Shown: piece by piece, positions 22,730 to 35,384 of the stretch | How positions within the stretch are numbered: the stretch's first letter is position 1 | Layout: each line of letters starts with the position of its first letter | The notes under the pieces: generated by a model | The model's database searches: none | What the model was told of the DNA's origin: nothing | Seen by the model: the letters and a program-made list of their open reading frames with translations, nothing else | From: Gnetum montanum | Lineage: Eukaryota; Streptophyta; Gnetopsida; Gnetales; Gnetaceae | Direction of reading: 5' to 3' | NCBI GenBank assembly: GCA_015680685.1 | Contig: MNCI01008366.1 | Coordinates: forward strand, 1,232,637-1,296,636 | DNA length: 64,000 bases | Translations under genes and position numbers: made by a program

Positions 22730-23285
22730 TGAATGAGCATACTCTTAATGGACCAGATTTTTTGCACACAATTGCACCTGTTATCACTATACGCGATGCA
22801 TGGAACATGCTTCTTCTCTAAATGTCTAAATTCATTTTCCTTAGATATTTCCAAGGAGAGGTCCTTGGTGCCTATTCATGCATCAACCATGCTTAACCAT
22901 GCCCTTCCCATAATGATGGGAAAGTCACCTTTGCAGTTCTCAACCTTAATCACCANNNNNNNNNNNNNNNNNNNNNNNNNNNNNNNNNNNNNNNNNNNNN
23001 NNNNNNNNNNNNNNNNNNNNNGCAAGTAAATAAGAGGGCTTCCTAGGTCAGATCTTTTCATGGAAAGATTGTCAGCCTTGATCCAATCGAAAACAACATG
23101 AGTTAGCATTACAGTGTAGATCTTAGGTGGCACTTGGTTTGAAGGGTACTCAAATGTATTTAATGCATGAGGATGTTGAAGATACAGGGTGACCAACTGG
23201 ATTAGATTGTGAGGGTTTTGGAGGACTATTAGGTTGGAAAAATGGTTGTTTCCTGGATCTATTGTCCAAACCACTCAATTGGAAG
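22730..23285 (-). pseudogene. G2 gag-pro linker and protease, active site lost in an assembly gap
   Basis: The linker with HPHALNTFEYPSNQVPPKIY and SDLGSPLIYL runs into an N run (22956-23021), and VIKVENCKGDFPIIMGRAWL resumes after it. The intact G3 copy has about 70 residues here, including the catalytic loop, so the 66 N's under-represent the missing sequence by roughly 140 bp. Confidence 0.75.
22956..23021. other. Assembly gap (66 N)
   Basis: N run inside the G2 protease; about 200 bp are expected here from G1 and G3. Confidence 0.95.
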
Positions 23286-23559
23286 ACCAATTATGATGTA
23301 CAGCCCTTATACCATTTCGTTTCTGCAGTTGTGAAGGAATTTTGCCTTACATGGATGAAATAGGAGGTAACTTGGTTGAGGACAGAGAGATATGTATAGA
23401 TGCATGCAAACGATGGTAAGGAAATGGGTGTTCCCTTTGAGTAGATGGTGAATGAGTTCAATGGTACTCTGGAGGGTAATAGTGATGCTAAAATGAGGCA
23501 TGGCTTGCAAAACTTCTTGGAGAAATGGGTTGCTAAACATACTACCCATATGATCTAGT

Positions 23560-25560
23560 TGCCTTTAACAGTATTGCTACCTTGGCAGTGGCATTCTCCA
23601 TGACTGTGGTTGGTGCCACTATTATTATTATTCATATAGTTGTGGCAAAGCACCACTTGGATAGTAAGCTTGTTGTTGCTGGTGGAACTGCCTTGGATTA
23701 CCTTGAGGATAAGTCAATCGTCTGGGTGCTTTCCTCCATGATAGTCGAGGATTCAATGCATACATCCCAAACTCTTGTAAGTGTGATATCATAGGGCAAC
23801 ATCCCTTAAGATGTTTATATTGACAAATGTTACAACCAATGCCATCATTAGAGTCTATCTCCATAACTTCTTCTACTACAGTAGCTTTGCCCTTACCTCT
23901 TTAGTAGACATATTCAGCTTCTTTCTACCTCCTGCAGTTATGATCACTATTTTGCTCTTTGGATTCTTCAGCAATCTTCATAGTAGTTTGGAATTTTTCA
24001 TCCAAAGAGTCCCATAATTTTTCAACCTTTGCCAAAATATCAAAAATAGATTTTTTGATAGGCAAGGCTTTTCTGCTCACCACTTCATCGAGTGGTGACT
24101 CCTCCTCATCACAAAATCAAGCTTCTCTTTTCCTTATGGAGGGATCCCTATTATATCCTTCTGCACTTTCCTATTTTCACAACTTCCCTTCTTCTTTTAC
24201 AACCTATTCTATCAGCCTTTGTATTTGATGAGCTCTTAATTTAGATAAACTCCCTTGGGCATAAACCCCAAGAGTTCTTCTGGTTCCTACTCTCAGCTCA
24301 TCTATGATGTGGCAAAGTTGTTCCCTTTTAGAATAACCATGGCTAGGGCATTGATATAAAAGAGAATAGTATCTACCCATGGTAGCATCAAGGGTTCATG
24401 CATTCTCTATTTCCAACCTTGGATTTGCCTTCTCAAATTGAACACTCTAAAGTACGTCTGGTATTTATCATTGAATAGTTCAAGCATTGTACTCCATTTG
24501 CGAGTGAATTCTGGCTCCAAGGATTGGTACCAGCTTTCAGCCTCTTTGATGAGTGTACTGGGGAATAGCTTGAGTTTCTACCAATCATATTCAATGTTCT
24601 GTAAGGCACAGGCATCGTGAAAAGCTTATAGATGTGTCTGCAGATCAGAATTATATATTGCCTCAAATCTTGGAATATTATTCATGTCTAAGTCTTGATC
24701 CAACTATCCTTCACATGCCTAGTTGGCATCTTAACTACCTCTACAATGTTAAGCATGCTTCTAGTTGCTAATAAAGGCTCATCATCATCATAATTTCACT
24801 GTCACCGATGATGTCCTTGGTTACCCCTTTGATTATCATGGGCATAATGATTAGTATTATTGCCTTGATGCTCACCTTCATCATGGTTGTTTCTTCTGCA
24901 ACATCTTTCAAAATTAGAAGAGGAAGAAGAAGCAGATGTAGATGAAGAGGGGGGAAATGGAGGAGGATTGCCACCACCATGGTGTCTACCAACTCCCCTT
25001 CAATTATCATGGCCATGTTTGTTATTATTTGTATCATCTTAATGCTTGTTTGATTCTTTGCCTTGACTACCATCTTTCCTTGAACTTGAATTATGGATTG
25101 TAGATTGCAAATTCAAGGTCACACCCTCATCACTAGTAACAAAGGGTAGAGAATCTTCATACTAAGATCCCTCAGAAGCATGGCTCTCGTTGTCACCTTG
25201 GTTCAACAGGAACAAGGGATCAATGAATCGTTTTCCCTTAGCATCGTCATAATGTCTCTCCTGATGTCGATCTCGCCTACATTATGTTTCAGTGGGATAG
25301 TAGTCTCGGTAGTCGTAGTCTTGCATAACATATTCTTCTTGAAAATTATGAATGCCTAACTTCTTAAGAGTTTAAAACAGCATCACAGGCACAAATCGAT
25401 CAAAAGGCATTATGATGTTGCCCTCCATAGCATGCCATCGTAGTTGCTCATCCTAATGTAGGATGAAGGTAAAGTCCAACACATACACATTTGGATGAGT
25501 ATATATCACTTTGCACTCTTGTGGGACCAATGGTTTTGTATCATTTTGCCTATGAGAAGA
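23560..25560 (-). pseudogene. G2 gag
   Basis: On the minus strand, the N-terminal region at about 25080-25560 is broken, and an Asp/His/Ser-rich segment lies at 24770-25080. The Retrotrans_gag domain lies at about 24150-24700. The cysteine motif CNICQYKHLKGCC is at 23800-23845, followed by MYALNPRLSWRKAPRRL and a Gln/Pro/Tyr-rich tail. Stops and frame slips throughout. Confidence 0.7.
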
Positions 25561-25695
25561 AGACATTTTACAAACAATAAAATATCAATGTGCTCTTATA
25601 GTTTTGTTATTTGGGAATGATGTTAACCTTGAGGTTCGTCCAACGATATTAATAATATCCACTAAACCTAGATAGTGCACATTTCAATAAGCAAA

Positions 25696-25714
25696 GTCCC
25701 CAGCAACAATGCCA
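25696..25714 (-). promoter_or_regulatory. G2 primer-binding site (tRNA-Asp type)
   Basis: On the minus strand TGGCATTGTTGCTGGGGAC follows the LTR end by one base. It matches the complement of the tRNA-Asp 3' end with transition-type changes. Confidence 0.8.
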
Positions 25715-25715
25715 A

Positions 25716-26647
25716 TGATGAGTAATGAAGGTACCCCTATGACCAACCATACGAATCATGAAGCATTCATGCACAAGCCAATCGAATTCCGTGGACTCTC
25801 TAATTTCTGGTGCACTAGTCTTGTAGGAAGTGAATCTTACCCTAAGGTCATTCGTTGTCTTCCCAATCACAATTGTGAAGTACAAAGGTATGATTAAGTA
25901 TAATTGAAGTATATGATTTTTTTTTCCTTTTATGTTTTATGTTCTTTGGTGCTTAAAGAGAAAGAGAAAGATAAAGTAATTTAATGACTAATTCGATCTA
26001 ACTAACTAACTAGTCTCTAGCTAATCCTAACATAAGTATCTGATCCCACTTTCCGTACACATCCTAAACCCACATATCCACAGATGGATTACTAAGCAAT
26101 AATGTTGCTGGGATTACCGAGCAACTACGTGTTTACACTCAAAGCAGTAGTACTTATGTACTTAATCTATTTAGCTTAATTGATTAAAGTCTAATTTAGC
26201 TTAATTGATTAAATATTTAATGAAAACAATGAATGCATAAATAAAACATTTAAGCTATTCATAATGCTACAAGGTTTATCAAGAAGGTCATCTTTATTGT
26301 CGTACACACTAGTGTGGTTCAAGTACAACAATGCTCAAATAAAGATCTATACACTTAATGACTCCTATTGTGGGCACTCAGAAAAAAATATTCTAACTTT
26401 TAAATAGACAAACTACAAAAGCTCTACTACTACTATGAATCTAATGCCCATAAACATGGCTGGGAGCTCATATTTATAGTTTTTTCTCTAGGGCTATGTC
26501 AACAAGGCCCTATCAACATAGCAAATGCTACATCAATGTGGCCCCATCAATGAAGCAACACCATGTAAAAGGGGCCCCATCAACAGGGGCCCAGCGATGA
26601 GGCCACATCAACGAGGGCCCATCAATGCAACACCTTAATGCTCATCA
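25716..26647 (-). repeat. G2 5' LTR
   Basis: The plus strand runs from TGATGAGTAATG to AATGCTCATCA (932 bp). The U3 (26500-26640) is an array of CATCAAT/GGGGCCC motifs, unlike the GATATC arrays of D-type LTRs. The TTGGTAATCC-type pair lies in the U5 half (26090-26130). The outer end abuts RT sequence of G3 (ACTCC at 26648-26652 is the candidate target duplication). Confidence 0.8.
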
Positions 26648-27470
26648 ACTCCACTACCAATTTTTTGCTAAAATATGCTTAAGACCAAGCATTGGAAAGT
26701 CGTAGGAGCATTGCACAAACTAAAAGGCATCTTGTGATATGCAAAGGTTCCCCAGGGACTCATAAATGTTGTTTTGCCTAGTCTTCTAGTGCAATTTGGA
26801 TTTGTTATAGCCACTATAACCATCTAGAAAACTGTAATAGCAATGCCCAGATATGGTGTCCAACACCTAATCAACGAATGGCAAAGGAAATTGATCTTTA
26901 AATGTTGCCATGTTTAATAGCCTGAAGTCAATACAAACCTGCCATTTGCCACCTCTCTTTCGCACTATCACGAGTGGGTTGACCCACTCTCTATTTGCAA
27001 TGGGGTAGATAAACCATACCTTAAGGAGTTGCTCAATTCCGTCTTTGATGATTTGCATCAATTTCAAGTTCAACCGTCATTGCAGTTGCCTCCTTGGCTT
27101 CATGGACATATCAGTATAAATGTAGTGTTGGCATATCCGTGGATCAATTCTAGTAAGTTTAGAATATGACTAGGCAAAGATTGTTGACCATCTATTGACC
27201 ACATTTAATAGTTTTGCTTTTTTCTTAGGATCAAATTTGGCATTAAGTATGACTGGCTTACCATTTTTCAAGAATGCATATTCTAGGCCAACAAGTAAAG
27301 TTTTCAACTTTAGGGGCTCTTGTTTGAAATTCTTAGGGATCTCCAACTCTTCCCAATTGGTATCATCATTTTCATTATTAGAAAGTTAGTGATGAACTTG
27401 CCCTAGTTTGTCTATGCCTGTAACATAAGCACATGTCAAGCTCTTAATAGGTTCCATGCATATTGTGCTA
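26648..27470 (-). pseudogene. G3 reverse transcriptase, N-terminal half
   Basis: The minus strand carries QIIKDGIEQLLKVWFIYPI, NREWVNPLVIV, CIDFRLLNMATFKDQFPLPF (open at 26867-27073), then the palm start and a QHLVLSIF-like end. It is cut by the G2 LTR before the catalytic Asp pair. Confidence 0.8.
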
Positions 27471-27679
27471 TTTTCAGGATCAGTGGTCAGCCACTAGGTA
27501 TCCTCTTGTTTTGTGGCTGCTATGTACAAACACCTTTGAATATATGCTTCATGTGCACACTACCTATATGCAAAAATAGATGCTTGTTTCATGAACCAGA
27601 GTCTGTGCACACAATTGCACCTTGTATCGCTATGCATGATGCATGGAACTCGCTTCTTCTCAATCTTTCCAAATGCATT

Positions 27680-28290
27680 TTTTTTAGAAATTTACAAGGA
27701 AAGATCTCTAATGCCCATTCTCGCATCAACAATGCTTAGCCATGCCATTCTCATAATGATTTGGAAGTTCCCCTTACAATTCTCAACCTTGATTACTAGG
27801 AAATCAATAGGATAGGACCATCCATAGACATTGGTCACAATGCCTTCTACTAGTCCCAATGGAACAATAATCAAGTAGTCTACTAATTCCAATCGAATAT
27901 TGCTCTTCTTGAGAGGTAGCAAGTTCCAAGCAATATACATCTTATGAGAAATCAAGTTAGCACTGAAACCTAAATCAAGAAGAGCTTTACATGGTTCATT
28001 CCTAGCAATTTGCAAATGGATAAGAGGACTCCTAGAATTAGCTAATTTCCTAAGAAGGTTACTAGCCCAAATATAATCATATACGGCATGAGTGAACATA
28101 ATAGTATGGATTTTGGATGGCATTTGATTTGAAGGATTCCTAATGGAATGATTTGTAGAGGATGAGGTAGGAGTAGGATGACCAGCCACCTAAGTCTGTG
28201 AGGGCTTAATAGGGTTGTTGGATCAGAAAAATGGTCTTTTATGAATGTGAGGTTTCGAACCACTCAGTTGATGAACCAATTGTAGATTGA
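27680..28290 (-). pseudogene. G3 protease (best-preserved copy)
   Basis: An open frame at 27692-28189 on the minus strand contains SKIHTIMFTHAVYDYI, then KALLDLGFSANLISHKMY, where the catalytic Asp is kept but the triad is D-L-G rather than D-T/S-G. VYGWSYPIDFLVIKVEN and ARMGIRDLSL follow. It is the reference for the gap in G2 and the broken copy in G1. Confidence 0.75.
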
Positions 28291-28299
28291 TGGCCCTGG

Positions 28300-30610
28300 T
28301 ACCATTGCGTTGCTACAGTTGGGCTAGAAGTTCACCCTGCATGGATGGAGCAGGTGGTAGCTATGTTGAGGATGGAGGAATAGGTGCAAGAACAAGAGGA
28401 GGATAAGGATAGAGCGTGGTATCTCTCCTAGAATGTGAAGAATGAGTTCTATAGTATTCAAGAGAATAGTAGTGATGTTGGAAAGAAGAAACATGACTAT
28501 AAGATTCATGTTGAGATAGGGGTTGCTAAACATAATACCTATATGAATTTGGCTATCTATAAAGATACTACTAACTTGGTGGTGACATCCCCCATAACTA
28601 TGCGTGTTGCCACTACTGGTACTACTCGTACAGTTGTGATGGAGTTCAACTTGGATAATATTGTTGTTGCTAATGGAATCGCCTGGGATTATCTTAGGAT
28701 AAGGCAATCTTCTATATGTTTGTCTTTTTGCTAGTCGTAGATTCAAAGCATACACCCTAGACTCCTATAAGTGTGACACAATGGGGTGACATCGATTAGG
28801 ATGTTCAAATTGGTAGATGTCACATCCACCATTATCATTTGATTCAATTTTTGAAACTTCCTCTACTATAGCAATCTTGCCCTTACCCCTTTGATTGGCA
28901 CGTTTAGCTTCCTTTTTCCTCCTATGGTTATGATCACTACTTTGTTCTTTGGACTCTTAAATAACTTTCGGAACTGTTTGAAATATGCTATCCATGAAGT
29001 CCCACAGCTGATTTACCTTAGCCAAAATTTTAGAGGTAAATTTTTAAATCAGTAAGGTTTTCTGGTTCACCACCTCATCAAGTGATGATTCATCCTCACT
29101 GTCATAAAATCAAACGTCCCTCTTGCAAATGGAAGGATCTTGGTTGTATTCTTCTACACTTTCGTGTTTCCTCAACTCGTCTTCTTCTTTTGCTACCTGA
29201 TCAATCAACCTTTGGATCTAATGAGCTCTTAACTCAAACAATCTTCCTTGGGCATAGATCCCAAGAGTTCTTCTCATTTCAAAGTGAAGCCCATCTATGA
29301 TGTGGTGAAGTTGTTCCTACTGAGAGTAACCATGGCTAGGGCATCAATGTAATAAGGAATAATATTTGCCCATGATGGCATCCAAAGATCCTATATTTGC
29401 CTTCTCAAATTGGACACTCAGGAGTATGTTTGATACTTATCGTTGAATAATTTGAGCATCATACTCCATCCACATATTGATTCTAGCTCCAAGGACCAAT
29501 ACCAAATTTCTGCTTCTTTTATGAGTGTCTTGGGAAACAACTTAAGCTTTTCCCAGTCATTTTCTATGTTTCGCAAGACACAAGCATTGTGAAAAGCCTG
29601 AAGATGATTTTGTGGATCAGAGTTATATCCTCCCTTAAACTTGAAAATATTGTTCATATCTAATTACTTGATCATGCTATCTTTCACGTGCCTTGTCAGA
29701 ATTTTCACTACCTCTACGATGTTTAGCATACTTCAGGTAGCAAGCAAAGGCTCATCGTAGCCATGACCTTGGTGCCTACAATGCCCTCTGCTACCCCTTC
29801 GTTCATGGCAATGGACCTCTCTTGAATGCTCACGCCTCAAATCTTGACTTGCCTGATAGTCCTGACAATCATCTCGATCTCGTTGATTACCTCCATCACG
29901 ATCACATCCCCTACGATTTTGTTTGTAGTGAGAAGAAGAAGATGATGACGATGAAGTTGAAGAGGAAGGAGAAGTAGCACCATCATGGCACTTGCCACCC
30001 CCTCTTCGATGGTCGCAGCCATGATCATGATCATGTTGCTTGCCCACATCCTTGCCATGACTCTCCTCCTTAGATCCCCCTTTGTCATAGGATCTGTTCT
30101 TGTCGGAACCAAGATTGTGTATCATGGATTGCAAGTTCTGGGATTAACCTCCTTCACCAAAGTCAAAGAGAGAAGTCTCTCTATATAGAAAACCCCTAGA
30201 GAAGGGCTCTCCACCATCTTTTTGGTACCTCAGGAATGAGAAATCATTGGACCACTTCCCCTTCGAAGACTCGTATCATTGCTCTAGCTATCAATCCCTC
30301 AGGTGTTGTGCATCAATGGGATGATAATCCCTGGATCACTATCTTGCACAACATATTTAGGATGAAGCCCTTGGATGCCCAACTGCATAAGAGTTTGGTG
30401 GAGCATCGCAAGAATGGATTAATTGAGCGGCAACATGATGTTGCCCTCCATGTCTCACCACCACAGTTGTTCATCCTAGTGTAGGACAAAGGTGAAATTG
30501 GGAACATACTCATTAGGATGAGCATATATCACTTTGTATTGCTAAGGCACCTGCTAATTTACTCTGTCAAACTTAGATGAAGAATCATGCCTATGAGAAG
30601 AAGACATCTT
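28300..30610 (-). pseudogene. G3 gag
   Basis: Minus strand. The N-terminal region at about 30140-30610 is mostly frame-broken. A His/Asp/Arg-rich basic segment at 29733-30134 carries HDHDHGCDHRRGGG and a Ser run. The capsid-like domain spans about 29150-29690, with MNNIFKFKGGYNSDPQNHLQ and LFNDKYQTYS at 29418-29657. A zinc-knuckle remnant, CDIYQFEHPNRCHPIVSH with one Cys lost to Tyr, lies near 28830-28770, and a Tyr/Ser/Pro-rich tail at 28324-28755. Confidence 0.7.
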
Positions 30611-30751
30611 GTATTAGAAGACAAGAAATACAATGTGCTTTCTTATAATTGTTGTAGTTATTTTGATGAATGATATGACTTTAGGGTTTGTTCCAACAAT
30701 GTTAAATAATTTTTTTACTAAATCTTAGATAGTGCATATAACAAACTAAAG

Positions 30752-30770
30752 GTCCCCAACAATGACACCA
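30752..30770 (-). promoter_or_regulatory. G3 primer-binding site (tRNA-Asp type)
   Basis: Minus strand TGGTGTCATTGTTGGGGAC, one base from the LTR end; transition-type changes from the tRNA-Asp complement. Confidence 0.8.
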
Positions 30771-30771
30771 A

Positions 30772-31615
30772 TGATGAGTGATGAATATACCCTACACCCA
30801 ACCATACGAATTACAAGTGTTCACACGCAACCCGATCAAATTTCGCAAACCTTAAGTTCCTAAGTATGTTGATTCTAGGAAGTGAACTTGCCCAAACAAT
30901 CATTCGTTGTCTTTCCAATTACACTTGTGATATGCAACGATATGGTTAAGTGTAATCAAGATATATGATTTTTATTATTTTTATGGTTTATGTTTTGGGT
31001 GCTTAGAATAAAGGATGAAAAGAATGAAGTAATTTAATTGCTAATTTAATCTACATAACTACACCTTAACTAATCCTAACATAAGCATCTAGTCCCACTT
31101 TTCATACACATCCTAAACATGTATTACCAAGCACCATGCACATGCTCGAAGTGGTCATACTTATGTGTTTAATTACTCACTACTTAATCTAGATTAGCTT
31201 AGCCTAATTAATTAATTAATTAATTAAAGCATTAAAGGAAATTACATAAAACATTAAATGCATAAATAAATAATTAATCTATTTCCAAGTGCTGTAAGGT
31301 TTGATCAAAAGGCTCATCTTTATTGTCATTCACATTGCTATGCTCAGGTACATCAATGCTCGAATAAAGATCTGTACACTTTCTGACTCCTATTGCAAGC
31401 ACTCAAAAAATATTCTAACTCTCAAATGAATAAACTACAAAAACTTCACTAAGCCTATGACAAGACGTGCCATAAACACAACGGGTGAACATGCAGTTAT
31501 AGACTTTATTGTGGAGCTACGTCAATGGGGCCCCATAAACATAGCAAACGCTATGTCGATAGGGCAACACCATGTCAACAAGGGCCCGTCAATGCAACAC
31601 TTTAACACTTCATCA
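30772..31615 (-). repeat. G3 5' LTR
   Basis: The plus strand runs from TGATGAGTGATG to ACACTTCATCA (844 bp). Its U3 end (31500-31600) has GGGGCCC/GTCAAT motifs as in G2. A CpG-depleted TTACCAAGC motif remains at 31130. The outer end abuts D3 spacer sequence. Confidence 0.8.
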
Positions 31616-32435
31616 ATTGTCTATCTCATTCATTTCGTCAACACCTCATACACTTTCATAGCTCAAGATTCCTTAATCATAGACTTTCAATGCTTACTTT
31701 TCATAACTGAAGCATTATCTCCATGTCAAGACCTTTTGAACATGATGTATATCTTCCAACCATCTACTGGAACTCAATTTTTCCCTAAAAACCCTTAAGA
31801 AAATTTGATTTTTTCTAAGGTGATGTCATAGTTACAATACCACAAGCAACTATGATATCGCAGTTACAATGTCGTATTTACAATATTGCACCTATTAAAA
31901 CTATATATAGCATGCAGGAGTTAGAAAAATATTTTCATTTTTGATTTTCATAAAAAAGAAGAATTGTTTTCAATTTTTCTTTATCCCTCAATGCTTTGAC
32001 TCCCCATCTTCCAATGCCCATAACTTGTGCATTCTTGCTTCGATTTTCATGATTTTCGATTCTACGTGTTCCCAGAGTGATCATCTTAGTTATGGAGGGG
32101 GTATTAGTAAGGAAAATCTAAGTCAATTTTTTGGAAATTGTTAACAACTAGAAGGTATTATAAGGGTAAGTTTAAGGGCACATATTAGGAATTTTTAATT
32201 TTTAAAGTAGATCACTGATGGCAAGGCCAAAACAACTTTAAGAAGACTTTTAATTAATCATACAACTCATTTTATACCATAGAAAAGTACTAATGGGATT
32301 GTTCTTGAAAAATTTTCTAACTTTGCAATCATAATGAACTAAGAACTTAATAAAACTAAGGGTATAGGTAAGGTACCAAATTGTTGCTCATCTATGAGAA
32401 TACTCTAGTAATTCCAAACCCTTGATTGATTACAG
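31616..32435 (+). other. D3 spacer before ORFx, with U3-like block
   Basis: No gene. A block at 31815-31910 has tatgatatcgcagttacaat, acaatattg and the TATA-like actatatatagc, closely resembling the U3 of the D3 LTR (35395-35490). No PBS or U5 follows. 32085-32100 (tatggagggggtatta) looks like an internal polypurine tract. The G3 LTR begins directly to the left. Confidence 0.5.
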
Positions 32436-35177
32436 ATGGCCCCAAAAAGAGGAGCACAAGGAGAACTTCCACAATCAACAAGTAAAAGACCACGAGGTGA
32501 AAGAGGACAAGTGAGCGAGCAAAACCTGCAAGTAAAACAAAGAGAGCAGGATGCACAATCCTTCAATATTCATCAACAAACTCCTGCCACGGAGCAATCT
32601 ACTCAAGAAAAAGTAGACATTCCACAAAAGCCTGTCCAACAACAGTAGCTCACATTGTCATCTGAACACCTTCAGGCTTTTTAGGAAAAATCCATCATGT
32701 TGACAATAATTGTGGAACTTAACTTTGGTCCATTTTTCGAATTTGCTCCAAAAGGTGTTAAGGCCCAACTTTAGTCATTTCCTTTGTGGCCTACTTTGAC
32801 AACAAATGGAGAGTGGTATTTGGGAGAAACACTCCAATTTTTGCAAAATCAAGAAGCAGATGCTATAGTAAAAATTGAAGGGATCTCACTCTCTTGCTTA
32901 GTTAAGGTAATTGCAAAGGTACTAAATGTGCCCAATGAAGGAGCAAAGGTGGCACAAATATCAACAAGATCTGACACATATACCAGAAAGCTATGGTTGC
33001 AACAGGTGTATGGCAAGGACAATAAAGAATACAGTGAACTAACTACAAAAGAAAAGATCTATTTTAAAATTGATACTTATCACTTATTTTCTACCAAGAG
33101 ATTGAAGTGAATCTCTACATATGTGGCTAAAGGTAGCACAATATTAATGGAAAAGTTCAATGCAGGCATCACTCACCTCTACTTCACAAAAATCCAAAGG
33201 TAGTTCAAGGAGAAGAAAATAGGGAAGTTAACACTTCCATTTTCTTGCTTTATCTAGAAGTTATGCAAACAAGCTAGCATCCTAGGGTATACAAATGATG
33301 CATTAAGGAAGGCACAGAATGCTTCCTATGCTAAAATGCTCAAGTCAATGCCTCCCAAAAAGGACCAAATAGAAGAACAACCAGGCACTGAGGAGACACC
33401 CTAACCCACAAAACAACAATAGCAGCAACTGCAAGTTCCACCACCATTGCTGCAAGATTATAGGCCTTCAATTAGTCATCTGCAACAAATTGCAAAAGCC
33501 ATTAGTTGGGGAAATAGGGAAGAGGCTAATTTATTCAAAGTAATCGATGATGTAGTTAGGCCAACCATCTCAACAAATCTTGCCAACAAAAAAATATCAT
33601 TACAATTAGGAGGAGAGGCCCAGTCGTCATAACAGATTTCTGGGAACACCATATCATTCCAAGTGATACTTGAATCTAGAGAAGGAGTCACATTTGTGGT
33701 CATGCAACACCATGATGCAATGGGAGTCGCAGAAGTGATCACAAATCACATTAAAGAATCTTTCCATATACCTATTGTGTCGCTAGCTGATATTGCTAAA
33801 ACTAAATATGCTCAAATGTTAGCTGGTACCTCTATAACTCCTACAGAACATAAAGATGTGTTAGATGGATTGTTGTAGAAAGGACAAATTATGAAAAATC
33901 TCTTTGACATTCCTAATGATGTCACTGCAACATAGTTTGAATTGATTGCTACCAGAGGAAAACTAATCATGGCCGAAACCAAGGCAAAGCATGCTAAGAA
34001 TGAGTTTCACAGATTACAAGAAGAGCTCGTAGCCCTGAGAGAAAAAGAAGAAATCAAACTCAATTCATTACACCAAAACAATTAGCATAATTCAGAACTA
34101 AGCAAATCAATTACCTCCTTAAAAATAATAAAGAAATGAAGAATGAGAAGGAAACATGAGTATGGAATGCTTCAACGGCTAAGGCCCAAACATATGCCTA
34201 TGCTAAAGCACTTGCTGTCTTAAAAGAGGAAAATAAACAACTTGTTGCTAATAACATATGATTGACCAATGTTGAAAAATAGAAAAACATTTTGGAAGAA
34301 AGCATCCACCAACTAAGGGAACAATTAGTTGGGGTCAACTAGGATATGAGCCTTGCAAGAGAAAACAAAAGCCTCTCCATGGAGGAGGTATACACCATCC
34401 GACAGAAGTCAACTATCAAAATTAGCACATGGAAAAACGAGGCAAAGAAGCATAAATGGCTCAAGGAACACTGCCAAGATCAAGTGGGAATGTATAAACA
34501 AATCAATGAGAAAGAGATCCAAATGCCAAAGGCTAGCATTAATTCCATGTTAGCACAAAATCCAAAATGACAACCCATCTTGGACAGCATGGCCCACACC
34601 TACAAAGCGAAATTGAAAAATAAAGACCTATAGATTAAGGACTTAAAAGAGTACATGGGGTTAACAAACCTTCATTATGCTAACTTAGCCATGTTGACAA
34701 CAAGTAGGCCCAGAAGTGAGCTTGAACAACAAGTAGCAGCCACATGCACCTTGTACAAGAAAAAGTTTGCGGCCACAAAGATGCTTTACAAAAACTTCAA
34801 GTAGCAAACTCAGAGCTAGAAACAATTTAGGCTAGCTACCAAGGGCAAAAAGATGTAGTAGTGAACCTAACCAGAAAATTAACAAATTACCATGAATTAA
34901 GAAAAAAGTTCAGAGCATTTGAAGAAGAAAGACGTTTGAAGAAGAAAGACGACAATTTGCAACATGGTATGTTAAAGCTAATCAAATGTTTCCACAACTA
35001 CCATATCCATGGAATGTGCCAACTCCATCAAACATTGGTTCATCAGCATGGATGGTTCATGATCCAAGAACAAAAGCGGAGAAATTACAAGCACTCCTAA
35101 ACGACTATCAATTTCATAAGCCTGACAATAAGGGAAAGCAACCAATAGAAGAACCACCGCCACCTAGAACAACATAA
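32436..35177 (+). pseudogene. D3 ORFx
   Basis: It starts at ATG 32436 (MAPKRGAQGELPQSTSKRPR) and ends ...PPPPRTT at the TAA 35175-35177, about 914 codons. Order: a Gln-rich N-terminus; the globular domain with NGEWYLGETLQFL, VPNEGAKVAQISTRSD and KEKIYFKIDTYHLF; a DYRPSISHLQQIAKAISWGN segment; VVMQHHDAMGVAEVITNHIK; a Lys/Glu-rich coiled coil (33950-34950); and PYPWNVPTPSNIGSSAW. The ATG and the flanking sequence make this the clearest start among the copies. About 15 stops or slips inactivate it. Confidence 0.75.
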
Positions 35178-35384
35178 GGCTACATCCAGCTTCACCAAAG
35201 TTTGTTTTTGCATTGTAAACTTTATCATGTCATGAATGTGTCATTTTTTGTAAAACACCATTGCGACACTTAAAGAGTCATGTACAAAGTAGTTAGTGTC
35301 ATGTAAATCTACATCGCAATTTTGTAAGGGACTTTATCCTCATTTTGTAACTCAAGGATAAGTTTTCAATCAATTGTGAGGGTA

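Larger units (their letters stand above)
21249..26647 (-). mobile_element. G2: truncated gag-pol gypsy element, reads right to left
   Basis: 5' LTR 25716-26647, PBS 25696-25714, gag, protease, RT and the start of RNase H. Coding sequence stops at 21249, inside RNase H at the motif equal to LNYTT, exactly where the G1 3' LTR ends. The simplest reading is that G1 inserted into G2, leaving the rest of G2 to the left of the window. It inserted itself into G3. Confidence 0.8.
26648..31615 (-). mobile_element. G3: truncated gag-pol gypsy element, reads right to left
   Basis: 5' LTR 30772-31615, PBS 30752-30770, gag, protease and the first half of RT. RT stops at 26648 just past the FGLCNAT region, where the G2 5' LTR begins in the same orientation, so G2 inserted into the RT of G3. 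The remainder of G3 should lie to the left of the window. Confidence 0.8.
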
